Part shown: in pieces, positions 40,240-53,500 of the stretch
Layout: every line of letters starts with the position of its first letter
How positions within the stretch are numbered: the stretch's first letter is position 1
NCBI RefSeq assembly: GCF_963422355.1
Contig: NC_085105.1
Location: forward strand, 1,068,001 to 1,132,000
Direction of reading: 5' to 3'
Source of the DNA: Corticium candelabrum
Lineage: Eukaryota; Porifera; Homoscleromorpha; Homosclerophorida; Plakinidae
Length of the DNA: 64,000 nucleotides
Made by a program: the position numbers and the translations under genes
The notes under the pieces: model-generated
Seen by the model: the letters and a program-made list of their open reading frames with translations, nothing else
Database searches by the model: none
What the model was told of the DNA's origin: nothing

Positions 40240-43200
40240 ATGACACTGACTTCGGCTGGTTAGTATCGTGCTGCTTGAAGGGAGCGGGCCCTTTAACCCG
40301 TTTCTAGCTGTACTTTCTGATTTCATTGGTTTTTGGCCGTCCGTTTCATCTGCAGCTGGAATTCTTGCTTTATTGGATGATCCGGAGCCAGAGCTGAAGG
40401 TGTGTAGCGCGAAAGAGGCGTTATTGTGATGTGTGTGTACAAGATGATGTGTTTACAAGGGATTTGCACTTCAAAATCTGAATGCTGTTGTGCATGACTT
40501 CTGGGCTGAAATAGCAGAGTCAGTGTCTAAGCTGTAAGTGTACCTAGTTGTCGTCACTAAAATTGTCGCAAGTTTGTTTGCTGACTGACAGACAGGCACA
40601 TTTGTATTGAAGAATAACTGAGATTTATTGGCTGTGAGGCAGTAGGCAGGCAGACGGACAAACGGATAGACAGACAGACAGACTTAGTTGCTGGTGTAAA
40701 TACTTGATTTAAATGGAAAGTATATGTATTGACGGACGGACAGACAGACAAACAGACAGAGAGACATTGTAGGAAGGCAGATAGACAGACAGAATGACAT
40801 ACAGCCAGGTTTGATGCATGGCATGTCAACAGGTCATGACAGAAAGGCAAGCAAATGTAGCACATTGATGGATTTTGACGACATGGTCAGATTGTATTAG
40901 ACCCCATACAGTAATGTTGCTCGTGTTTTTTTTCAGAGAGGAGCTCTCTGAAGATGAAGAATTTCAACATCGTGAACTGTCTGCATTGGTAGTGTCCAAG
41001 GTTATATTGTGTTGACCGATTATTTTGTCTGCTCTCAATCATTGTGTTCTGGTTGGATTCAAGGTGTACTACCATCTCGGTGGTTTTGATATGTCAAGGG
41101 ATTATGCTCTTGGAGCTGGCAGTCTATTTGATATCTCAAGCAACTCAGAATATGTGGAGACAATCGTTGGTAAGAAGTATTCCAATATTGACTACTAGTG
41201 ATGGTGGAGACATTAGAGCGATAGCTATTGTAGAAAAGAGAAATGGCGCATGACTAACAGGAAGGACATGAAGAAATAGATAGATTGCTTTCTTGCATGT
41301 ATACAGACTGGTGTAAAGTAGTAGTGAGTGGATGAGACCAGGCAAAGACAAACATGTGGCAGACAGATTAGTGGAGAGGCAGAAAGATAGACAGACCAAC
41401 AAACAGATGGAGTGACAAGCAGACCAACCGACAGACGGATGTAGGCAGATTATGGTTCGCACGAATTGTTATGGAGACCAAAAGACATTAATGTTAGTCG
41501 TCATGACAGCAATGTTAGGATATCCTTCACTAGGATTGATGTTTCATTGATGATCAGTATTGCACTAGTTTTGTACCACTGAGTAACTAGATATAGCATT
41601 AGGAATCTGTAACTGAGTGTCTTCTTGTTTGTAGCTCAGTGTATTGATGAGTATACAAAGCTTCACATCTATCAGTCAGAGCATCCAGCAGACGACTTTC
41701 ATATTGACTATCGTTTGGAGGCAATTGTTCATCGAATGTTTGAGAGGTGTTTCAAAGATCAACAATACAAACAAGCTGTAGGGATAGCTCTGGAAACACG
41801 ACATTTAGACGTCTTTGAAAGGGCCATCAGAGAATCTGTGAGTACTTCAATAATCTTGTATTGAGGTCTGGAGTACTTTCCTGTAGCAAATTTTTGTCTG
41901 ACATTTTTGCACGAGAATCACTAGCCTTGAACTTCCAGACCAGAGAGTGCGCGAAGCGCGCGAACTCTAGTCTTGACCAAGTCGATACTAAAATGATTTC
42001 GGAAATAGCCTTCTAAGCCAATCAGCTCCTTACAACCGGAATGTTTGGTTGTAAATTCTGATTGGTGTAGCAGTTATTGGTTATGCTGAGTGCACTAACG
42101 CTGGTCGCGCGTGTGAAATCCTCGTGGGCGGCTAAGTGCACGCCAGAGCCGTGATGAAGACTCTGGTGCACACACACACATCTTACTTTTAGTTTCAGCT
42201 TCAGTTCTTCGATATTTTCAAGCTTGCGGTGACAAGACATGCACAGCAACGTCGCTAGACCATCACCTTTGACAACTGGTCGAGTGGTAGTCTTGCCAGT
42301 CGAGTGGTTAGACTAGCTAGCGGTCTGCCGAAGAATCAAAGAGTCGTGGTTTCATGCTGTCCACCGAGATATCACCGCAAACACTGCAGACGTCTCTTCT
42401 TTGTTTGTGAGATCTCATGACATTTACAAATGATATATTGATCTAGGTAAAACAATCCTATGCTGTTAGACTACCATTTAGCATCACTTTTGGTAAGTAC
42501 TTCCGAAATCATTTTAGTATCGTTTTGGTCCAGACTAGAGTTCGCGCGCTTCGCGCGCTCTCTGGTCTGGAAATTCGAGGCTAGAGAATCACATGAAAGG
42601 AGCAGCAGCAAAATTTTTGTCTTTCCATAGTTATTCTCAGTCTGTTGGTCTTTTGTCCTGTTAGTTGCTGTCATAATGGTTCCTGTCTAAAGTGTAGTAG
42701 AAGGAACAAACAAACTTTTAGTTATCAGGGCATAGCTATACGTTTGTGTATACATTTTTCATGTGTGTGTTGAGTCTGTGACGTATTGTAATGTGATATG
42801 CATGTGACCAGTTTGAGGCATTAGATTTTATGTACTGGTTACATTTGTGGTGCACTAGTGTTATACAATGTTATTCTACTTGTCAATTGGCTTCCTTGTT
42901 CTTCTATGTGACTATTGGTAAACTGTGGTGTGGATTGTAGGAGGATGTGGCCGCGATGCTGGATTACAGTTTCAAGGTGTGCCTTTTAATGATTCAGAGT
43001 CGAGAGTTTAGAAATCAAGTTCTAGAATGTCTGGTCAATATTTATCTCAGCTTCAGAGATCCCAATTATGTCAGCATATGTCAGGTAATAAGCTCTCTTT
43101 TACTTTGTGTATACTTGATGTTTGGAGCATTTAGTCGTGTACACATACTCTTGTAAAAACCAGTAAATTTTGTAGTTTTGGTGGTAAGTTTCATTGGCTG

Positions 43201-43954
43201 CACTTACCTTTTTGTTTTTGGTGAAGAAACACTGTAGCAAATCGAATTAAGATTAATGTGTTACATTCAAACAGACAACGCTGTTCTATCAAAGAGATAC
43301 ACTAATGTACTATTTGATATTGCAGTGTTACATATTCCTTGACAACACTTCAGCGGTGGCTGAACTTTTGCTCAAACTCATCAGCGGCAGCAAGGTAACT
43401 TTCGTATAAAACTGTATGTTGTTTGTGTGATTTATTATGTATATAATATGTTTTGCACTGGTAGACTGATCATCTAGTTGCATATCAAATAGCATTTGAT
43501 ATGTATGAAAGTGCTACACAGCATTTCCTGTCTGAAGTTACTGCTGTTTTGCAATCATCTGTTCTTCTTCTTCAACCGGATGCAACTTCTAGTTTGGAAG
43601 CTGCAGATAACGATGGACAGTTGACTAAGAAAGATGAACAGTGAGTGTTGTGTTGCAGGAGGTTACAAGAAATTGGGATGATAGGGTCTCTGACGTGTTA
43701 TTTTAGATCTGAAGGAATGGAAACAGATGCAAAGCAGCCTGAAGAGCAGGCAAGCTATTGTTGATTTACTAGACGTGAATAGAAAATGACAAACAGATAG
43801 GGACAAGAGGCAAACTGACAACGTGTGAGAGACAGGCACAGTAAAGCATGGACATGACTTTGCAAGTTGACATTTCAGACATGCAGACATGCAATGACAG
43901 ATAGATGGAATTATAAACAGAAAGAGCAATCAACACTTGTGCACACACACGCAT

Positions 43955-44021
<67 letters not shown>

Positions 44022-44291
44022 GACACACAGAGACAAGAAACACTTTATGTACCCTTTGTATCTGCTGTTTGTAGTCTTATGAAACAAATGTCTTTATCAG
44101 AAATCAGATGCTGGTACTGCTCAAACTTCATCCAATGATCCACTAAAACATCGTGTGGAGAGTCTGTTGACAATCTTGGGTGGAGAGACAACCATTAGTC
44201 TTCATCAAGACTTCCTTATTAGAAAGAACAATGCAGACCTTGCCATACTGAAAAACACAAAGGTGCTTCGATACTTTTGTCCGTTTCTAGG

Positions 44292-44337
<46 letters not shown>

Positions 44338-46633
44338 ATGTGTGTGAGCATGCGCGCATGCGTGTGTGCATGCATACCTTCATGTATGCATGTGTTTGAG
44401 TGTGTTGTAATGCACTAATTGTTGTTTGTGGTAGGAGCATGTAAGAAACTCTATTTCTCACACAGCAACTGTAATCAGCAATGCTTACATGCACTGTGGG
44501 ACAACGGTTGATACGTTTCTAAGGCATTGCTTTAGTTGGTTTTGTGTGTCTGGGTGAGGACATAACAAGTCTGTGTTTAGATCAAATCTTGATTGGTTTG
44601 CTAAGGCAAGCAATTGGGCAAGGTTCACTGCTACGGCTAGTCTTGGAGTCATACACAGGGTAAGCACTTGGAAGAAACATGAATGAACAGGGAAATAAAT
44701 GGATTGGAAACGGATGACAAACTGACAGACAGACAGACAGGTGGAACATATTAATGAAAAATGAATGTACAAATGAATTAAGTAGTAATGAATTACATAC
44801 ATTGACTGTCAAAATTAACTTTTTGTTGATAGGGTCATGAAAAGGAGTCACTCAACTTGATGTCAACTTACTTGCCTAAAGATAGTGGTGTTGGTGGTGT
44901 GTATACTGAGGGTGGTGGACTCTTTGCCTTAGGTAACGTAGCCAGCCATTCATGTTGCATTAGATGGTCAAGTGATGCTGTTGTGGTGCTTTTTTAAGGC
45001 ATGGCAGTTGTGTTTCTTTGTTTGTTGTCTGTCTGTTTTCGATCTTTCTTTGTCTAGAGCTGTTACTCAATTTTCATATGTAGATAGTTTGAATGCATGG
45101 TTTTGCTTATGCCTCGTCTTTCTCAATCAAGTCAACGCTGTGCTGCTTAGGTCTTATTCACGTTAATCATGGTAGTGCCATAACGGAGTACCTTATCAAT
45201 CAGCTCAAGGAGACTACATCAGATGTGAGAGTTGTTCTAGGTTTGTGTCACGTGGTGAGTGTACAGCACATTGTTTGTCAGGTTGTTCGTCATGGTGGAT
45301 GTCTCGGACTTGGCTTAGCAGCTTTAGGAACAGCAAGAAATGGTTAGAGCTTATTGTTGGTTTGTGACTGTCTAACATGTATAGGGGCAGGCGTGTGAAT
45401 GTGCTGCTTTATTGTAGATTTGATTTGCTGTCTGTGTACTTTGTATTTGTACTGAACTTGCAGTGTACTTTGTATTTGTGTATGGCATTTAACGTTGCTG
45501 TTGGTTTCTAGACGTATATGAACAGCTGAAATTGAATCTCTACCAAGATGATGCTGTTACTGGTGTGGCTTGTTTGGATGTCTTGTGTTGTTGTGTTGTA
45601 GTGTGTTGCGTTGTAGGTGAGGCTGCTGGATTGGCTATGGGTTTGGTGATGGTTGGATCAAGTTCTCCTGAAGCTATTGATGATATGGTCAAGGTGTGCT
45701 TCTACCTGCCTGTTGTGGTGTCTTTTCTTTGACGTTTGTCATTGCTGACATACTTTTGTACCAACTTCTGTTTGTTGTCATTTACTTAGTTTGCTTGTTT
45801 GTTTGTTTGCTTGTTTGTTTGTATGTTTGTCAGTTTATTGTATATTATGTTTCTGTTTTTGCCCATTCAGATGTAGTAATTCTCTATTTGATATGATAAC
45901 TGGTATATGCTCTATATTTCTAGTATTCAAAAGAGACTCAACACGAGAAGATTTTGCGAGGTTTAGCAGTAGGTATTGCACTGGTAAGACAACAAGAGAT
46001 TCTCCAAATTATTAGTGTCTGGCTTTACATCAGCATTTGTTATTACAACAGACAATGTATGGACGTCTAGAAGAAGCAGATACTCTGATTGAGGTTTTAT
46101 CATCAGATAAGGTTATATCATTATGTATTGATTCTCACATGTTTGTTTGGTTGTTTAGTTTCTTTTTGCTAATTAATTACTATATGGTAGTGTCAATGTT
46201 ACTAATCCTATTTACAGTCATTACACTAAATTATTGGCACTTCTAATTGTGTGCCTGAACCTGAATCCTAGGGATTATAGAGGAAGCACTTGTATCTTAA
46301 AAATGCAAGGAATGTAATGAGTGTATGGTGCTTGGTCATATTTTTATTTGTATTTCAGTCTGTTGTCAGTGGACACCCTGTGTCATCTTGGATAACTCTA
46401 ATATGTGGTCTGGATATCTCTTAGTTTATGCATTATTAGAGAACTAACAGTGACTGTGACAAAGAGTTTAACTTACTGCATACAGTGGAAGTCATTAGCT
46501 GTTGTTAGTTTGCTGAAATATGATTGTTGTAGGATCCTTTGCTTCGACGGTCTGGAATGTATACAATAGGAATGGCATATTGTGGCAGTGGAAATAATAA
46601 AGCACTGAAACAACTCTTACATGTAGCGGTAAG

Positions 46634-46723
<90 letters not shown>

Positions 46724-48910
46724 TTCATACAAGTTGTTATCAACAGAGTTTTATGCCTGATCTAATGAATTTTACTTATGTATTATTTGTATATCAGTTA
46801 TATGTGGTATGTGTCTTGTACTGAAGGTTAGTGACGTGGACAATGATGTCAGACGGGCAGCCGTCACATCAGTTGGCTTTATTCTGTTCCGCACTCCCGA
46901 GCAGTGTCCAGGTGTTGTTTCACTATTGGCTGAGAGCTACAATCCACACGTGAGGTGTGGAGCTGCTCTAGCACTTGGAATAGCATGCGCTGGTACGGGT
47001 TTGCGAGACGCAGTGTCAATACTTGAGCCAATGACAAATGATCCTGTAAACTTTGTACGACAGGTGAGATCTTTGTTAGCGTATTCTATGTATTTTGTTT
47101 ACTCTACTTCATCGGTTGTATTCTGGTTTAGGCTGTGTTCATAGCTTCTGCAATGGTTTTAATGCAGCACACAGAAGCAATGACATCAAAGGTAAACTGT
47201 GCATTTCAAACAACACAACAATAGCATTGAAAGTGTGTCAGCAGATGAATGGATGTCAGTGTGTGTGTAAGAATGACATTATAATAGTCACTTTTTTGCC
47301 ACCAATTGAAGGCTGGATCAGGTCATAAGGCTTTGTAAAGTATAACGTATGCAGAAACTATCAACATGTGAAGACAAATGAAAACGACAAGACAGTGGAT
47401 TGTAGACAGTGGATTGTATACAATATGTACTTGAGTGCATACATAGATGGGCAGACAGAAGGACAGACAGGCAGACAAGTGGGTGGGCTGGCTGTGACTG
47501 ACAGACTGGTAGACCGAGCAAAAACAGGTAATGTGAACAGTAATGGACGTGAGGTTTATTTACAGGTAAAGACATTTCGTGATTTGTACTCAAAGGCGAT
47601 TAGTGACAAACTTGAAGATATTATGGCAAGATTTGGGGCCATTCTTGCACAAGGAATCATTGATGCAGGTCACTGAGCTCAAACTGGGCATTCTATCAGT
47701 TTACTTTACTGATATCAATGGTTTTAGGTGGTCGGAATGTGACAATTTCTCTTCAGTCTCGAACTGGTCACACTCACATGATGTCTGTAGTTGGGACTCT
47801 TGTGTTTACTCAGTTCTGGTATTGGTTTCCCATGGCTCACTTTTTGTCGTTGGCGTTCACGCCGACTGCAATCATTGGTCTCAACTCTGAACTCAAGGTA
47901 AACATGTTGTGAAATGTGTTGATTAGTGAAGAACTTCTAAACAAATTTTTATTGGTAGATGCCCAAGCTGGACTTCTGTTCTAGTGCTAGGCCGTCATTG
48001 TATGCATATCCAGCACCATTGCAGGCTCCAAAAGAGAAGGAACGAGAGAAGGTGTGTTTAGATGTTTATGTAGTTTGTATTTGATTTTCGAAAGATGCTG
48101 TTAGACATCATTGATTACATTTATGTGTTTGTCATGGTTTGGCCATAGGTAGCTACAGCTGTTTTGTCTATTACTGCTAAAGCAAGGGCTAAAGCAAAGA
48201 AGGCAGAGGAAGGAAAATCTAATGAAGCAATGGATACTGTTTGTTCACTGTTTGATCTTGGTAGAAAGCAGGTAAATATGATGTTATAGGATCAAGATGC
48301 TGGTAATAGCGATGCAGTTGAAGAAGCCGTTGACAAAGTCGAAGAGAAAGAGAAAGACAAGGAAATTGGAGAAGAGAAGGAGAAAGAACCAGAGCCTTTG
48401 TTTGAGATGCTGGCAAATCCAGCTCGTGTTATTCCAGTTCAGGTATATGTTAGTCTGTTTTGGTCTTTCGTCTTACTTTGGCTGTTTGCATGGGTTATGT
48501 TATGGGCTTGTGTTTGCATTGTAATTGGTGGTTTTTCTGTTAGTTAAGGGTTCTCTCGATGCCTAGTGGTAGTCGATACGAACCTCTCAAACTTGTAAGT
48601 GTACTTTCATGTAAGCAATGACTCGTTACGAGATGCCATGTGTTGTATGACAGGTCAATGTCGGAGGTGTGATCATGCTAAGTGACAAAGATGAAGAACA
48701 ACCTCAAGAACTAGTTGAATCTTTGCCAGGTGGTTCTTTAGAATTGGTGTCCTAATGCTTGTTATACATTGCTCCATTTACTTACAATGTTGTTGTTGGC
48801 ACAAGGATAATCATGATTTGTTTTCATTTGCAGATCCGATATACACCGCAGTTGACGATGAGGGTCCTGAACCGGATCCTCCAGAGCCATTTGAGTATAT
48901 AGAAGATTAG
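40240..48910 (+). CDS. PSMD1: 26S proteasome regulatory subunit RPN2, complete
   Basis: RPN2 is a large base subunit of the 19S regulator that scaffolds ubiquitin receptors. Exon 1 is 40240-40258 (MTLTSA, then [15 protein letters not shown]). Further blocks are [19 protein letters not shown] (40.5 kb), [20 protein letters not shown] (41.06 kb), [17 protein letters not shown] (41.78 kb), [16 protein letters not shown] (44.2 kb), SLGVIHR...[14 protein letters not shown] (44.65-44.88 kb), [17 protein letters not shown] (45.29 kb), [20 protein letters not shown] (45.62 kb), [20 protein letters not shown] (46.54 kb), [20 protein letters not shown] (46.85 kb) and [12 protein letters not shown] (47.64 kb). 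The alpha-solenoid PC repeats are evident. A Lys/Glu-rich segment near 48.35 kb is followed by [11 protein letters not shown] and the stop at 48910, as in other animals. Introns hold several (CA)n runs and one 662-bp transposon. Confidence 0.96.
40668..40801. repeat. Degenerate (GACA)n arrays in a PSMD1 intron
   Basis: Two runs, at about 40655-40683 and 40733-40770, with GACG and AACA variants. The second follows GGAAAGTATATGTATT, the same kind of junction found at retrotransposon ends at about 19048, suggesting a 5'-truncated copy. Confidence 0.7.
41922..42583. mobile_element. Putative non-autonomous Mutator-like element (662 bp) in a PSMD1 intron
   Basis: Inverted ends of about 84 bp with roughly seven mismatches begin TAGCCTTGAACTTCCAGACC on the left and TAGCCTCGAATTTCCAGACC when the right end is inverted. 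Both arms contain GCGCGAAGCGCGCGAACTC and ATACTAAAATGATTTCGGAA. The element is flanked by the 9-bp direct repeat GAGAATCAC (41913-41921 and 42584-42592). Long inverted ends with a 9-bp target duplication are the hallmark of Mutator-like transposons. No transposase is encoded. Confidence 0.85.
43942..44019. repeat. (CA)n microsatellite in PSMD1
   Basis: About 35 CA units with an early GCATG interruption, within a PSMD1 intron. Confidence 0.93.
44293..44336. repeat. (GT)n microsatellite in PSMD1
   Basis: About 22 GT units followed by GCATGTGTGTGAGCATGCG-like degenerate repeats to about 44405, in a PSMD1 intron. Confidence 0.93.
46637..46721. repeat. (CA)n microsatellite in PSMD1
   Basis: About 42 uninterrupted CA units immediately downstream of the exon encoding [11 protein letters not shown]. 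Confidence 0.95.
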
Positions 48911-49224
48911 ACAATAGTTGAAATGTGAAGTACATTTTTTAACACTTTGAAAGGTTGCATGCTGCTGTCTGTGCAGTTGGAATGTAATAGATTAATTAAA
49001 TAATGGATTTATGTCCACATACACGAACTTCTCATTTGGAGCACTTAGTTGAGCAATTAGTCTAGAAAAAGGTCGCCGATGCGAACCATCTATCATGGAA
49101 ATCGATTGGCGGATGATTTAATTTATTGAAATTGTTGGGCAAACGGCCGCTTGCGAGCAATCTGCGCGATTTTGGTCTGGAAGGTCGAGGCCAAATCACG
49201 TGAGAAAGGTTTCCATTCCAAGAA
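48911..49224. other. Short tandem intergenic region PSMD1-MED12
   Basis: The two genes run in the same direction with only 314 bp between stop and start. The stretch GGTCTGGAAGGTCGAGGC near 49173-49190 resembles the inner terminal sequence of the 662-bp element in PSMD1 and may be a solo relic of that family. Confidence 0.45.
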
Positions 49225-49647
49225 ATGGCAACCAGAGAGCCTCGTCCACTGAAGAAAACCAAACTCGGCCCTCCTGATGTCTACCGCCAGGAATCATCTC
49301 AAATGGAGGTTTGTCGTTAGACAAGAATTGAGGCTTCTTTAGGTTATTGGAGGCCTCTTTGCAGGATGTTTTGAACCAGTCAAGTGTACAGAAGGGGTTT
49401 TCAAACCCTTGCCCGTTTCCTAACGAGTCTGCATCGGCACTAGGCGATCTGCATTTGTCTTCTCTAGTTGGCCAGTTGAAAAGAAACTTTGAGGAAATAT
49501 TGACAGTGAAACAAAAGCTGAACACTTTGCAGGATGGTGGGAGAAGAAAACCTCAAAAAGAACATTTCTGGCCGGTGAGTGTAAAAATGACAATGCATAG
49601 TTGATGGATAACTATGCAGGATGGTGGTGTCAACGCACACGCGCGCG

Positions 49648-49691
<44 letters not shown>

Positions 49692-50379
49692 CACACACAC
49701 ACACGCACACACAGTCAATTATTTTTTGTTATTGCTTTTTGCACAAGTGACTTGGTATGTGTTAAGAGTATGACTAATGAACTATAGATTTACTGTACCA
49801 GTTTAGGTTACTGTCATACAGAATGTGCACCTTCAATTATCCAGACCTTGATTATCCAGACTTTTGATTGTCTGGACAAATTCTCTTCCCCCTTCGACTT
49901 TTTGTGTTCCCAGATAAAGGAACTGTAATATATTTCACTTCATACTAATACGATGTATACAGTCTCTCACAAATGAGCGAATACATGACTGTGAACGTAA
50001 TAACCTAATAAACAGGCAGTTGTTGATGACTCTTCTAGTGACAGGAATGTATAGTAAGTGTGGAAACAGAGTGTGATCTTGTACAGTGGAGGAAAATTAG
50101 TTGATATTTATCAACTTTTGATTATCCGGACACTTGATTATCCAGACTTCTAAGCTGTCTCCGGAGAAGTCCGGATAATCGAGGGTGTACTGTACATGCA
50201 GAGTTGTTCCCGGATTAATATTTGTAGTTTGGTATAGGTGACGCCTAAGATAAAAGAAGCAACATCTCAGTGGTTCGTTAATCTTGCTACTAATAGCAAG
50301 TTTCCTCCTAGTCTTACAAAGAAGGTATGTAGTCTTGTTCAGTATTTGTATCTGTATTTATCTGTCACCTGTCTGTCAG

Positions 50380-50411
<32 letters not shown>

Positions 50412-50518
50412 CGTCTGTCTGTCATATATTTCCATTACAATGAAATTCCCATCAAACTCTAAAAGCAAACCTAAAGTCCACTACATAATAATTACTACAT
50501 AATAGGTTAGCCTTTTCA

Positions 50519-50553
<35 letters not shown>

Positions 50554-53500
50554 TTCTATGTCTGTCTGCATGTCTGTCTGTTGCCGGTTTGTGTTTCCAT
50601 CTGCTTGTTTGTTTGTTTGCCTCTTTGTTTATCTGTTCTATTTGTTTACTTCCATTTCAAATTGTGCTGCTTATTATCTTCAGATTCCCATTTTTCACAA
50701 GAAGGAGGAAATTTTGGACCATCTTTGCGAACACTCTGTACCTCTTCTGAGAGCTGCGTGGTTTCTTAAGGTTTACAAATCACCAGTTTACTCATGTACA
50801 AATTGCACTGCTCTTTGCTACAGATGACAGCTACTTACTATTCATCAGTTTCTGAAGCAAAAATTAGCAAGAAACGGCAGACAGGGAATGCTGCACAAGG
50901 TATTGAATATAGGCACATCAAACTGTCTGTTCCATTGGACAGAGCATTTCTAGTGACATGCACATCTTTGCATGTTTGTTAAATTTAAGAAAGAACAATG
51001 TGGTGTTTGTGTTATGGTACAGTTTTTTTATTTCTAGAATGGACATTGATTATAACTCGATATTTGAAAGATGTGATTAAAAGTCTGACTGAATACTACT
51101 GCAACGTCATGTCAAGCAGCAATTTGGGGAGTGCTAATACTTCATCACTTTTTCCTCAGCACCAGAGACCACATATTGAAAATGCTCAGAAACAGTGGAC
51201 ATATTTGGCACGACTTGCTTGCTGGATGTATGAGGTAAATGCACAGTTATACACTTTTCTGGGTAGTAGCTCAGATTAATCAAACAAATTTGATGTTGTT
51301 ACAACTTCACTCTTTAATTAACCATGTTTTGTCTTTGCTAGGATGGTCTCTTACATGTGCACGTGTTTTTGACTTGGCTTATTGATCAGTGGAAAGCACT
51401 AAAACCAACAGACGATGGTCTTCTCAAGTTGATATTGCCGCAAACATTTCAGGTGCAGTTTTTGTGGTTAGTAATTTGTGTAGACTGGTGTGTCATGGTT
51501 GGCTGAGTGGAAAACGCGGATCCACGGATCCACATACATTATATGTCAAACAGACTGCAGCGGCGGCTGAGTGGAAAATGCAGATCCACAGATCGACGGA
51601 TCCACGCGATTTCACGACCAATATAAATTTGGGCATCTCGAATTTAGACTGCCCTGCTGCTGTCTTCGCTTTCTGCTACAATTATCTTTTGTTTATTATT
51701 ATGCATCTATACTACAGTTGCACCTCTAGATCTATGCTAAGTTAGCAGTAGAGCTTAGTAGCACCGTACATTATTGTTGTAGCTATTACTAGTTGCTTCA
51801 TTCTTTCTATCAGCACTCCAACTCACAAACTGGTGTTCCGAAAGGTGTACACGTGACAAGCTCACCATGCTTTCAGCGTTCCCGGATACTTAATAATCCT
51901 CAGTGTGGCGATGGGTGACGAGGAGTTTAAGACTCTAGCTATGGTCGCCATCTGTCAAGTTTTGTATATGTGTCTTACAACCATGGAAACGTCCTACTGT
52001 GTGCCAAGCTAGAGTTAATACGCCATAGGTGGCTCTAGCAAGTCTATCTACACACGACGTTCTCTTTTACTGCTTTCTCTGTTTGCTGCTGCGACAGGGT
52101 GAGGGTGCAGTACAGGCGCTAGATGGCTATAGAACATGAGAAACTCGATTTGCAAGCAGAAACGTCTTCAGAAGCTCTGTAGCAATTTTGTTACTTGTAT
52201 CTGTGGTACTACGTGTACTCACTGTAGAAAATATCGAACGACAAATTTCAATGAGAACAGTTACTGACACGAGAATCAGTCATTTGAATTTGACCCTCTA
52301 CCCCAGCCATCACAAGTAGCCTGAGATATGCGCTTTAGCTAGAGATCTCACATCTCAGTAGGTTGTTTTCTCGAAAGAAAATGAGACCAGTCGCTGCAGC
52401 TAGTCTATTTGACTCATGCCCGAATATATATTGGACATGGATCCACTCAGCCGTCATGGTTTGGTCAAGATGGAGAATAGGTAGCCACAACTGAATATGG
52501 GACCAATAATTTTGTGGTGGTTTACAGAATGCTACGCAGGCAGACAGCCAAGTTAGTTATCTAGGGGGTTGACAGCATCAGCATTTGTAGTGAACTGGGT
52601 TGCTACTTTCAGTTTATGTAGGTTAGATAGACAAACAGTTCGACAGTGTCAACACAAGTTAATCACATAAACACATTATTAGACTAACACACTGACTGTC
52701 GTACAAATCAAGACTACAAACAAGATGTAGGTGTTAATAAGAATGTTTCATAGTAAGACAGCGTGTGCATATACACTAGATATATAAACTTCAGAAACAC
52801 AATACTGCCAGTTTCAAAATACAATATTTTGTTTTTTGTAGTACTTGCATGATATTCTGAGGTCACAGTTGCTGTCGAGAAATCTTGCTAATGTTTGTTG
52901 CTGGAAGTTGTCTTACCTGTTGAAACCGGATGAAGAGAATGGTGAAGAAGCAGACAATTTGTCTGCAGGAGAGAATGAGAATGATGACACTGGAGGAATT
53001 GGAGTGAGGTTGAAGGCTGGTGGAATGTCAGCAGTGAAAGGTGATGGTAGTGAAACGTCTCATGTTTATTGTTGCGTGTGACTTTCCTGAATTTGTCAGT
53101 GTCTATGTTGCTGATCGTTTGTTTTGGGAGCTATGTTACCATTTGTGTTATTGTACTCCTCCCTTCTTTATAGGTTTGTCTTCTCAGCCTCCTGCAGAAT
53201 ATCCCAATTGCAGTTATCATCAGAACATGGTGATGTCTCTCACTTCAATTGTACAATCAATAACACTGCACTGCCCTACTGCTCTTCTGTGGATGCCATC
53301 AGCTGCTTCAGAGTCTAGTGTGTCACAGTCGGGGCCTTCTTCTGTTGGGTCAAATTCAGGGAAAGGGGATGAGGAGAACTTGAACGGATGGTCGCCACTT
53401 GATCAGTTACCGTATGCACCATCAGAACTGCCTTTGTCGAGTCGTCTGAATCCGGAACTTACAGAGCAGGTTAGCAGGAGACAAATATGAATAATGTATA

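Noticed and set aside
49065-49195. Second Mutator-like element before MED12
   Set aside because: Only a short stretch resembles the PSMD1 element end; no matching left end or target duplication is visible.
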